Below, one piece after another: positions 25,445 to 32,090 of a DNA stretch of 55,169 nucleotides (position 1 is its first letter; the number at the start of each line of letters is the position of its first letter). The stretch spans positions 1 to 55,169 of the forward strand of contig CANQVD010000023.1 in assembly GCA_947627215.1 (NCBI GenBank), in the 5' to 3' direction. Position numbers and translations under genes: made by a program. Origin of the DNA: an uncultured Eisenbergiella sp. GTDB lineage: Bacteria > Bacillota > Clostridia > Lachnospirales > Lachnospiraceae. A model generated the notes under the pieces. The model was not told the origin of the DNA and searched no databases. It was given only the letters and a program-made list of their open reading frames with translations.

Positions 25445-26374
25445 ATGCAAAACACGTCTGATGGGGGACTGGCGTTCCTTGATGCGAGAAGGCCGATTCC
25501 TTATGAAAAAAGTGTTGATATACTTAATACCTGCTTTGGGGAGGGCATCCTCGGGAAATATTATTATGGATGGCAGAAGGGGGCCGTGGAATTTCAGTTC
25601 GGCGGATCAAAATACACCGTGTGGTTCCCCAAACTCTCGATTGACGGGACGGCGGCCACTCAGGCGGGGTGGGTGAACCGTATCAGTGAGGATGGAACGA
25701 TCATTGAAGAATACGGCGGCACACCCTATACGGGCTATTTCGGCGAGAGACTGGTTTTTGCAAAAGCGGGGAAAGAGCCATACATATTTCGCGGTGTGTT
25801 TGCCCAGAATGAAGTCCGTTCGAAGCCTGATCATCACATCTATGAAAAGGTGGCTGATATTGCCGATTTCAGCGGTGATATCCCGGCGATCCATTATTTT
25901 ACGGATGAGAACGAGCAGGACAGCGATCTGCTCAAGCTGTTGAAGGACAGTGAGTTCCCCGCGGAGGAAGCAGAATTTCAATTTCAGGGGAAAATACTCC
26001 CTGTTCCGCCGCGCAGGCAGATCGCGGATCGGGTTTTTTACCCGAGAAATCCTCAGACTGCAAAAAACGCATTGTCCCATGCCGGATACAAATGCGAATG
26101 GGATCCGGAGCATTTTACTTTTATCCGCCGCCGCTCAGATGTCCGCTACACGGAGCCGCATCATCTCGTGCCGATGTCTGTGCAGGATCGGTTTCAGGTT
26201 TCATTGGACGTGGAGGAGAACATTGTATCCCTGTGCAGTACATGCCATAATCACATCCATTATGGAAAAGGTGCGGATCAGCTGATATCCGCATTATATG
26301 CGCAGAGGAAGGATTTTCTTAAATCCGCAGGGATCGACATCGCATTGGAGGAACTGCTGTCTTTTTATCATTGA
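25445..26374 (+). CDS. HNH endonuclease, probably restriction-related
   Basis: 309 residues from ATG 25445 (GAGGGG 3 to 4 bases upstream). The frame is open to an ATG at 25361, but the extra residues look non-coding. The N-terminal 210 residues (GLAFLDARRPIPYEKSVD, YGWQKGAVEFQFG) are of unknown fold. The C-terminal 80 residues hold an HNH module: CEWDPEHFTFIRRRSDVRY, EPHHLVPMS with the paired histidines, NIVSLCSTCHNHIHYG with N, zinc cysteines and H. This arrangement resembles stand-alone HNH restriction enzymes that cut modified or foreign DNA. No methyltransferase is adjacent. The 293-bp gap before it contains only a short open frame ending in RAEGGLPV that I cannot assign. Confidence 0.8.
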   Translation: MQNTSDGGLAFLDARRPIPYEKSVDILNTCFGEGILGKYYYGWQKGAVEFQFGGSKYTVWFPKLSIDGTAATQAGWVNRISEDGTIIEEYGGTPYTGYFGERLVFAKAGKEPYIFRGVFAQNEVRSKPDHHIYEKVADIADFSGDIPAIHYFTDENEQDSDLLKLLKDSEFPAEEAEFQFQGKILPVPPRRQIADRVFYPRNPQTAKNALSHAGYKCEWDPEHFTFIRRRSDVRYTEPHHLVPMSVQDRFQVSLDVEENIVSLCSTCHNHIHYGKGADQLISALYAQRKDFLKSAGIDIALEELLSFYH

Positions 26375-26407
26375 AAATGCGATAGCTGCTGTACGGAGGA
26401 AAATGAT

Positions 26408-27013
26408 ATGGGATACTGCGATCAGGGCTATGGGGACCAGGCCGACAGACATTATCACGATCATGAGTGGGGGATCCCGGTACATGACGACCGCCAGATG
26501 TTCGAGCATTTGACGCTGGAATGTCTGCAATGCGGCCTGAGCTGGGGGTTGATGCTGAAAAAGCGGGAGATCTTCCGGCAGTGTTTCGCAAATTTTGAAT
26601 ATGACAGGATCGCCGCCTACGGCGAGGATGACGTGCGGCGGATCCTGAACACGGAGGGAATGCTGAGATCCGAGCCCAAGATCCGGGCGGTCATCGGCAA
26701 CGCCCGCTGTTATCAGAAGATCCGGGAGGAGTTCGGCAGCTTCTGCAGCTATCTCTGGGCGTACACGGACGGGAAAACGGTGCTGTACGACGGGCACGCC
26801 GAGGGCGCGGTGCCGGTGAGCAACGGCCTTTCCGACCGGATCAGCAGGGATCTGAAAAAAAGAGGGTTCAAGTATGTCGGCCCGATCACGATCTATTCCC
26901 ATCTGCAGGCCTGCGGCATCATCAACGATCACGCCGCGGACTGCCCCTGTTATAAAAAGATCAACGAAGCCAATCCGACGGTGCGCATGAAGCCGGACCG
27001 GGAGGTGGGCTGA
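26408..27013 (+). CDS. tag: DNA-3-methyladenine glycosylase I
   Basis: 201 residues, a Tag-family base-excision enzyme that removes 3-methyladenine from DNA. Marks are the N-terminal zinc-binding cysteine and histidine (C4; HDHEWGIPVHDD), the LECLQCGLSWGLMLKKRE helix, and the C-terminal H-x-x-D-C-P-C (INDHAADCPCYK) that completes the zinc snap. GGAGG lies 8 bases before the ATG. It follows the HNH gene by 33 bp, so they may be cotranscribed. Repair glycosylases next to nucleases occur in accessory islands, but a functional link here is only inference. Confidence 0.93.
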   Translation: MGYCDQGYGDQADRHYHDHEWGIPVHDDRQMFEHLTLECLQCGLSWGLMLKKREIFRQCFANFEYDRIAAYGEDDVRRILNTEGMLRSEPKIRAVIGNARCYQKIREEFGSFCSYLWAYTDGKTVLYDGHAEGAVPVSNGLSDRISRDLKKRGFKYVGPITIYSHLQACGIINDHAADCPCYKKINEANPTVRMKPDREVG

Positions 27014-27098
27014 GCTGTCAGATAAAGCTCCGGACTCAAGTTCATGCGTTGTTTTAAATAGCGTTATAAGGCAGTGCGGCGGTCAAGTGTAGTTCGCG

Positions 27099-27128
27099 TT
27101 GAGTATCACGAAAGAGAAAAGGTATACT
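27099..27128 (+). promoter_or_regulatory. Promoter of the small hydrophobic peptide transcript
   Basis: TTGAGT (27099-27104), 18-bp spacer, TATACT (27123-27128). TGAGTA and TACTCA (27100-27105 and 27125-27130) form an inverted repeat across the two boxes, a possible operator. Confidence 0.7.
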
Positions 27129-27187
27129 CAGGTTGTGTTTTTTACCAATATATGATAATATTTTCCTGGGACTGCCAGGATGGTAGG

Positions 27188-27427
27188 CGGTTAGCCCTCT
27201 TAGGAGGGTCTGCGACCCTCCGATTACATAGTGAACCGAAAGGGAATCTAAGAAAGGAGGGCTGATGCTTATGGATATTTTAGGACTGATAGCAGTGTTG
27301 AGCTTTGGCTTGACATGCTTTGCCTTAGGATATAGCATAGGCAAAGATACTCATAGAACGCAGAGATAGCCGCCCTCTCCGAAAATAGACAAGCGGCTAT
27401 TCTGCTTACAATATTTCGGGCTAACCG
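27188..27427 (+). promoter_or_regulatory. Self-complementary ends and hairpin of the toxin mRNA
   Basis: CGGTTAGCCC (27188-27197) near the 5' end is the exact complement of GGGCTAACCG (27418-27427) just before the terminator, allowing 5'-3' closure of the mRNA. The hairpin GGAGGGTC-tgc-GACCCTCC (27203-27221) lies ahead of the ribosome site, and its CCCTCC can also pair with GGAGGG of that site (27256-27261). These are hallmarks of translationally inert type I toxin mRNAs. Confidence 0.65.
27265..27369 (+). CDS. Small hydrophobic peptide, putative type I (holin-like) toxin
   Basis: 34 residues: MLMDILGLIAVLSFGLTCF then ALGYSIGKDTHRTQR, with one membrane helix and a basic tail. This matches the 'putative holin-like toxin' peptides common in Clostridia. 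AAAGGAGG (27253-27260) precedes ATG 27265 by 4 bases and in-frame ATG 27271 by 10, so either may be used. It has its own promoter and terminator, long-range mRNA complementarity and an antisense promoter past its end, all as expected for a membrane toxin silenced by antisense RNA. Toxicity is inferred. Confidence 0.7.
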   Translation: MLMDILGLIAVLSFGLTCFALGYSIGKDTHRTQR

Positions 27428-27446
27428 TCTATCGGCAGCTCCTGAG

Positions 27447-27480
27447 GGGTGCCTGTTCCAGCAGGTGCCCTTCTTTGTTT
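27447..27480 (+). terminator. Terminator of the toxin mRNA
   Basis: GGGTGCCTG (27447-27455) pairs with CAGGTGCCC (27462-27470) with two wobble pairs, followed by TTCTTTGTTT. Confidence 0.7.
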
Positions 27481-27482
27481 AT

Positions 27483-27511
27483 AATATACCATATCCTGTG
27501 TACTGATTCAA
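27483..27511 (-). promoter_or_regulatory. Antisense promoter, candidate start of the RNA antitoxin
   Basis: Minus strand TTGAAT (27511-27506), 17-bp spacer, TATATT (27488-27483). Transcription would start near 27476 and run across the 3' part of the toxin mRNA. The antisense RNA end is not clear. Confidence 0.55.
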
Positions 27512-27559
27512 GAGGTTTCTTTTGTCGAAAGATTCATTAGGCCCGGATCCGTATTTCTG

Positions 27560-27781
27560 TCAGGGTGCCAGATCCTCAACCTTCCGGCAGAGACCGTCAT
27601 ATTCAGCGTAATCCCAGCTCCTGGGCTGCCCGTTTTCGTCCGGATCGAAGTTCGGATAGATCTGGAAACGGGCATCGGACCTGAGTGTGAGGCGCAGCTT
27701 CATGATCCCTGTATGAGCGCCGGAGATGTGAATGTCGCTCCCAATGACCGTTTCTCCTGATGGACGATCTGCAGCCTGCAC
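27560..27781 (-). other. Unassigned minus-strand open frame
   Basis: 73 codons ending with TGA at 27560, without a clear ribosome site. The composition looks protein-like (MKLRLTLRSDARFQIYPNF) and it might be the tail of a lost gene divergent from the AraC remnant. I do not recognise it. Confidence 0.2.
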
Positions 27782-28133
27782 TGTACGTCACCCTCGCACA
27801 GCCTGGTCCGCTCGTTCCAAAGGGCTTGTCCCCTGGGGGACTCCTATATCGAGGCCGCCGTCAACAGGCGCTGTCCATGTACCATGATTTCATCTACCGG
27901 GTACATGGCCTGCATACGGATCCAGGCTATTCACAGACTGTCCAGAAATGCTGAGACTATATTGCGCTGAATTCAGACAAGAAGATCGAACTGGCGGAGC
28001 TGGCCTCGTTCAGGGAATATACGGAATACTATTTGAGCGAAAAGTTTAAAAAAGAGACCGGTCTGCCGCGTTCATTGCAGGGCCGGATGTTCATTCCCAT
28101 GCCCGGGTTATCCTTTCCACCCAAAATATATTG
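27760..28133 (+). pseudogene. AraC-family regulator remnant with in-frame stop
   Basis: One frame reads ALSMYHDFIYRVHGLHTDPG and YSQTVQKC, hits TGA (27952-27954), then continues DYIALNSDKKIELAELA and EYTEYYLSEKFKKETG. That is the start of an AraC helix-turn-helix of the YesN type. CGA to TGA would explain the stop (QKC-R-DYI). After KKETG the similarity ends, and the N-terminal part is also gone. The fragment is therefore truncated at both ends and dead. Confidence 0.7.
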
Positions 28134-28159
28134 ACTGCGTACATAAAAAGCAATACAAT
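28131..28159 (+). promoter_or_regulatory. Sigma-A promoter of the RelB/YafQ pair
   Basis: TTGACT (28131-28136), 17-bp spacer, TACAAT (28154-28159), 32 bp before the antitoxin ATG. It overlaps the end of the AraC remnant. Confidence 0.8.
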
Positions 28160-28190
28160 GTAAATAATATAAGTGAGGAGGCGTTGGCTT

Positions 28191-28472
28191 ATGGCAAATG
28201 TAAACGTGAACATCCGCATGGATTCTGATCTGAAGCGCCAGTTTGAAAAATTCTGTGAGGATATGGGTCTGACGATGAGCACGGCATTTAATATTTTTGC
28301 AAAAAAGGCACTCCGTGAATACCGTATCCCCTTTGAGATCAGCGGGGAAAACCCGAATTCCGAAACAAAAGAAGCAATTCAGGAAGTGAAGAGGATGAAG
28401 GCAGATCCAGGTCTCGGAAAGACATATACGGACATAGACCAGATGATGGAGGATCTCCTGTCCAATGTATAA
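28191..28472 (+). CDS. RelB/DinJ-family antitoxin
   Basis: 93 residues. The N-terminal ribbon-helix-helix (NVNIRMDSDLKRQFEKFCED, MGLTMSTAFNIFAKKAL) is the DNA-binding part of RelB/DinJ antitoxins. The C-terminal part (EAIQEVKRMKADPGLGKTY and DIDQMMEDLLSNV) would wrap the toxin. ATG 28191 follows GAGGAGG by about 9 bases. It overlaps the toxin gene by 8 bp (ATGTATAA), which gives translational coupling. The promoter is close to consensus and is presumably repressed by the complex. Confidence 0.93.
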   Translation: MANVNVNIRMDSDLKRQFEKFCEDMGLTMSTAFNIFAKKALREYRIPFEISGENPNSETKEAIQEVKRMKADPGLGKTYTDIDQMMEDLLSNV

Positions 28473-28737
28473 ATTAAGGCCGACGACAAGATTCCAGAAG
28501 GATCTGAAGCGTATACAGAAAAGGGGATATGATCTTTCGCTCCTTACGGAAGTCTTGAAAAAACTGGCAAATGGGGAAGCTCTTCCGGAGAAGAACAGAG
28601 ATCATCCGCTTGCAGGAAGCTATACAGGATGCAGGGAATGCCATGTGGCTCCGGATTGGCTGCTCATTTATGAGATCAGTCATGATGAGCTGATCCTGTA
28701 TCTGACCAGAACCGGGACACACAGCGATCTGTTTTAG
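28465..28737 (+). CDS. yafQ: YafQ-family mRNA interferase toxin
   Basis: 90 residues, a RelE-superfamily ribosome-dependent RNase. The catalytic histidines and aspartate of YafQ are in place: DHPLAGSYTGCRECHVAPDW gives two histidines and the Asp, and GTHSDLF gives the C-terminal His and Phe. Length is normal and the gene appears intact, unlike the AbiEii gene in the same island. It starts within the end of the antitoxin gene. Confidence 0.93.
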   Translation: MYKLRPTTRFQKDLKRIQKRGYDLSLLTEVLKKLANGEALPEKNRDHPLAGSYTGCRECHVAPDWLLIYEISHDELILYLTRTGTHSDLF

Positions 28738-28856
28738 GGAGCAGACTTTTTCAGACTGTATTGCCGGTGAGAAAAGCTGCCTCTGGGGACGATAGGAGAG
28801 GTTTTAAAGCTGCGCGCGTTTTTTTGCCGTATCAAAAGTACAAAGGATATAGAGCC

Positions 28857-28895
28857 ATGCTGTTAATGAATGCCTTTGCTCCATGCGAGGTTTGA
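28857..28895 (+). CDS. Leader peptide MLLMNAFAPCEV upstream of the MFS efflux gene
   Basis: A 12-codon open frame, too short for usual gene calls, with AAAGGA about 10 bases upstream. It lies inside hairpin-forming sequence 100 bp before the MFS start, and its codons 6-9 (GCC TTT GCT CCA) form one arm that can pair with the MFS ribosome site. Inducible resistance genes (erm, cat, mef/msr) use such peptides as ribosome-stalling sensors. An internal ATG at 28866 would give MNAFAPCEV. Confidence 0.55.
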   Translation: MLLMNAFAPCEV

Positions 28896-28993
28896 GGATA
28901 CCGCATGGAGCGATCGGGCCGTGAAAGGGTCCGTATCCTCAGACTTTGCGAGTTTGAGATTGCGATACGATAACGATTCAAAGGAGCAAAGTC
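28874..28993 (+). promoter_or_regulatory. Competing leader hairpins of the MFS gene (translational attenuator candidate)
   Basis: Pairings seen: GCTCCATGCG (28878-28887) with CGCATGGAGC (28902-28911); TGAGGATAC (28893-28901) with GTATCCTCA (28933-28941); GACTTTGC (28942-28949) with GCAAAGTC (28986-28993); CTTTGCTCC (28874-28882) with GGAGCAAAG (28983-28991). The last two cover the MFS ribosome site. All are perfect and some exclude each other. Confidence 0.65.
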
Positions 28994-28996
28994 AAA

Positions 28997-30310
28997 ATGA
29001 AGAAAACATATCAGGAACTGAAACCATTTCTGATCCTGTGGTCGACGCAGTCGCTGTCGCAGTTGGGCAGCGCCATGACGGGGTTCGCGCTGACGCTGTG
29101 GCTGTACGAGGAGACCGGGTCGGCGCTGCAGACGGCGTTTTTGTCCGTCTGTTCGTACACGCCGTATGTGCTGATGAGCATTTTCGCCGGAGCGCTCTCC
29201 GATCGCTGGGATAAAAAAAGAACGATGCTGGTCTGCGACGCGTTCGCCGCGTGCTGTTCGGTGACAGTGCTGCTTTTGCTGAAAGCCGGTTCGCTGCGGC
29301 CTGTCCATATGTATATCCTGAACGCGGTGAGCGGCCTGATGAACACGGTGCAGCAGCCTGCCGGCGAGGTGACGATGACGCTGATCACGCCGAAGGAGCA
29401 GTATCAGAGAACGAGCGGCCTGAAGTCATTTTCCAATTCGCTTGTCACGATCCTGCATCCGGTGTTCGCGACAGCGCTTTATGCGGCGGCGGGCATGGAC
29501 GGTGTGATCGGCGCGGATCTGGCGACCTTTGCCGTGGCTTTTGCGGCCCTGGCATTCCGGGTGCATATCCCGCCGGCGGAGGCGGGGCGTGCGGACAGAG
29601 CGGGAGAGACTGTTTTATCCGGTGTAAGGGAGGGGCTGGTTTATCTTTTCCGAAACGGCAGGCTCCTCTGGCTGATCCTGTTTCTCGCGGGTGTGAATTT
29701 CGTGGCGTCCGCGTTTGACGCGGTGCTGCCGCCCTATGTGCTTTCCCGGGAAAACGGCGGAACGGCGGTGCTGGGAGCCGTCACCTCATGCGCCGGGATC
29801 GCGACGCTGGCGGGAAGCCTGGCTGTGACCGTCCTTCCCGCGCCGAAGAACCGCGTCCGCGTGATTCTGTTGACCGTGCTGTTTTCTCTGGGAACGGAAA
29901 ATTTTATTCTGGCGTTTGCCCGGACGCCGGTGTGGTGGTGTATTGCCCAGATCGCCGGCTGGTCTGTGATTCCCGTCATGAACGCCAATCTCGACGTGAT
30001 CCTGCGCGGTACCGTCCCGCCGGGAATGCAGGGACGCATTTATTCCTGCCGGAATACGATGCAGTTCTTCACCATCCCCATCGGGACCCTCGCCGGCGGC
30101 TTTCTGGTGGATCAGGTCTGCGAGCCCTGGATGGCGCGAACGGCTCCGAATGGGCTCCCGGCGCGGATGTTCGGCGCCGGGAAGGGTTCCGGCGCCGCGC
30201 TGGTCATGTTTCTTTTAGGGCTTCTTGGCATCGCCGTATGCCTTTTGTTCGGCCGGATCCTCAGACTATATGAATCCGACGGTTCCGGCGCTTCCTTAGA
30301 GCAAAGTTAG
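28997..30310 (+). CDS. MFS drug efflux transporter, macrolide-efflux-like (DHA3)
   Basis: 437 residues with 12 predicted membrane segments. The order LWSTQSLSQLGSAMTGFALT, the loop SDRWDKKRTMLVCDAF (motif A), GLMNTVQQPAG, and GMQGRIYSCRNTMQFFTIPIG near 350 are typical of DHA3 transporters related to Mef macrolide pumps. A drug-export role is therefore likely; the substrate cannot be read. GGAGC lies 9 bases before the ATG and is covered by leader hairpins. Base use is close to that of the core genes, unlike the AT-rich loci before it. The next gene starts 51 bp later. Confidence 0.88.
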   Translation: MKKTYQELKPFLILWSTQSLSQLGSAMTGFALTLWLYEETGSALQTAFLSVCSYTPYVLMSIFAGALSDRWDKKRTMLVCDAFAACCSVTVLLLLKAGSLRPVHMYILNAVSGLMNTVQQPAGEVTMTLITPKEQYQRTSGLKSFSNSLVTILHPVFATALYAAAGMDGVIGADLATFAVAFAALAFRVHIPPAEAGRADRAGETVLSGVREGLVYLFRNGRLLWLILFLAGVNFVASAFDAVLPPYVLSRENGGTAVLGAVTSCAGIATLAGSLAVTVLPAPKNRVRVILLTVLFSLGTENFILAFARTPVWWCIAQIAGWSVIPVMNANLDVILRGTVPPGMQGRIYSCRNTMQFFTIPIGTLAGGFLVDQVCEPWMARTAPNGLPARMFGAGKGSGAALVMFLLGLLGIAVCLLFGRILRLYESDGSGASLEQS

Positions 30311-30361
30311 AGATTTTCGCGCTACAATCCTTTCCAAACGTATCAGACAGGGAGACTGTTC

Positions 30362-31192
30362 ATGAGAAAACGAAAGGAATGGCGGAGCTTTGCTCTTTTT
30401 CTGCTGCCCGGCTTTGCCGGAGTGTGCGCGCTGGTGCTGGTCCCGTTCGCGGATGTGACGAGGCGTTCCTTCGTCACGGCGGTGACGGAGCAGTATGTGG
30501 GGCTTTCCAATTACAGGCGGGTATTTGCCAACGAAGCGTTCCGGCTGGCGGTGAAAAACACCGTGCGGTTCACCGCGGTCAGCCTTCCGCTGCTGCTGGC
30601 CCTGGGACTGCTTCTGGCAATGCTGCTCTCCGGCCTGAAGGAGGCGCAGTTGTGGAAGTCTGTGTTCCTTCTGCCGATGGCGATGCCGGCGGCCACCGCG
30701 GCCATCGTCTGGAGGATGGCGTTTGCAAAGGGCGGTTTTCTGAACCTGGTTCTGGGGACGTCCATCGATTTCATGGAAACCGGCTGGTCCTTCTGGGTGC
30801 TGGTGTTCAGCTATGTGTGGAAAAATCTGGGGTATACCGTGATCCTGTGGCTGGCGGGGATCCATGCGGTCCCCGCGGATACGGTGGAGGCGGCCCGGGC
30901 GGACGGCGCGGGAACGGTCCGGCTCTGGCGCTCCATCATCCTGCCCCAGACAAGGGGCTCCTTTTTCACCATCGCCGTGCTCTCCTTTCTGAATACGTTC
31001 AAGGCTTTCCGGGAGGCCTATCTGGTGGCCGGCCCCTATCCGCAGGAAAGCATCTATCTGCTGTCCCATCTGTTCAATAACTGGTTCGCGTCCCTGGATG
31101 TGGATAAAATGGCCGCGGCCGCCGTCTGTATGGCGGGGGTGCTCCTGCTTTTTATCCTGCTGTTTTCGGCGCTCTGCCTGCGGGAGGATTAG
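30362..31192 (+). CDS. Sugar-type ABC transporter permease (MalF-like)
   Basis: 276 residues with six membrane segments and the inner-membrane permease signature EAARADGAG-x-LWRSIILP that contacts the ATPase. N-terminal FALFLLPGFAGVCALVLVP is typical for the CUT1 sugar family (MalF/UgpA). It is 4 bp from the second permease. A binding protein and an ATPase would be expected beside it; none is found within 10 kb on either side. GGGAGA precedes the ATG by about 6 bases. Confidence 0.9.
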   Translation: MRKRKEWRSFALFLLPGFAGVCALVLVPFADVTRRSFVTAVTEQYVGLSNYRRVFANEAFRLAVKNTVRFTAVSLPLLLALGLLLAMLLSGLKEAQLWKSVFLLPMAMPAATAAIVWRMAFAKGGFLNLVLGTSIDFMETGWSFWVLVFSYVWKNLGYTVILWLAGIHAVPADTVEAARADGAGTVRLWRSIILPQTRGSFFTIAVLSFLNTFKAFREAYLVAGPYPQESIYLLSHLFNNWFASLDVDKMAAAAVCMAGVLLLFILLFSALCLRED

Positions 31193-31195
31193 AAA

Positions 31196-32083
31196 ATGCG
31201 AAGGAATGCATTCCGGAAAATGCGGCGCCGCTTTTGGCGCTTTCTGGGCGGGCTGGCCCGGGCCGTCCTTCTGGCGCTTCCCGCGCTCCTGATGCTGATG
31301 CCGGTGCTGCTGCTTTTGTCCGGGTCTCTCATGAGCGGGCTGGAGCTGGCGGACGCGTTCGCGCCGCTTTCGGGGGAAGCGGAGGGCTATATCGGCTGGA
31401 AGCTTCTGCCGGACTATCCAACGCTTGCGCACTACGGAAAGCTGCTGCTGTATTCCCCGCAGTTTTTCACGGTGTTCTGGAACTCGGTAAAGATCGTCGT
31501 CCTCATTCTGGGGCTGCAGCTTCTGCTGGCGGTGCCGTCCGCCTGGGCCTTCGCCGTCTACCGGTTCCGGTTCAGCCGGGCGCTGTTCGTCGTCTATATC
31601 GTGCTGATGCTGATGCCCTTTCAGGTGACGATGCTTTCCCAGTATCTGGTGCTGACGGAACTGGGCCTTATGGACACCCACTGGGCGCTGATCCTCCCCG
31701 CGGCCTTCTCCACGTTCCCCGTTTTCCTGATGTACCGGAGCTTCCGGGAGATTCCGGCCGGGCTTCTGGAGGCGGCCCGCATAGACGGGGCCGGGGAATT
31801 TACCCTGTTCGTCCGGATCGGGCTGCCCCTGGCCTCCGGCGGCATTCTGGCGGCGGGCGTGCTGGGTTTTCTGGAGTATTGGAACATGATCGAGCAGCCG
31901 CTGGCCTTTCTGCGGACCCGTGCGCTGTGGCCGCTGTCCCTGTATCTGCCCTCCGATCTGGAGGGGCAGGAGGGAACCGCGTTCGCGGCATCCGTGATCA
32001 TTCTGATCCCGGCGCTGTTCGTCTTTCTGCTGGGACGCGATCATCTGGAACGGGGCATCGTGGCCTCGGCGTTAAAGGAGTGA
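31196..32083 (+). CDS. Sugar-type ABC transporter permease (MalG-like)
   Basis: 295 residues, the MalG/UgpE-type partner: PSAWAFAVYRFRFSRALFVV, MLMPFQVTMLSQYLVL, and the EAA loop LLEAARIDGAGEFTLFVRIGLP. The N-terminus has an extended arginine-rich segment (MRRNAFRKMRRRFWRF). A long periplasmic insert follows the first membrane segment (about 50-80). It overlaps neither neighbour but is only 3 bp after the first permease and 7 bp before the adaptor gene, so all three are one operon. Confidence 0.9.
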   Translation: MRRNAFRKMRRRFWRFLGGLARAVLLALPALLMLMPVLLLLSGSLMSGLELADAFAPLSGEAEGYIGWKLLPDYPTLAHYGKLLLYSPQFFTVFWNSVKIVVLILGLQLLLAVPSAWAFAVYRFRFSRALFVVYIVLMLMPFQVTMLSQYLVLTELGLMDTHWALILPAAFSTFPVFLMYRSFREIPAGLLEAARIDGAGEFTLFVRIGLPLASGGILAAGVLGFLEYWNMIEQPLAFLRTRALWPLSLYLPSDLEGQEGTAFAASVIILIPALFVFLLGRDHLERGIVASALKE

Positions 32084-32090
32084 GAGAAAC

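Noticed and set aside
28740-28860. Promoter TTGCCG-18-TATAGA directly before the MFS leader peptide
   Set aside because: It would start transcription at or inside the leader frame and remove its ribosome site, so it does not fit the attenuator layout; the true promoter remains unknown.
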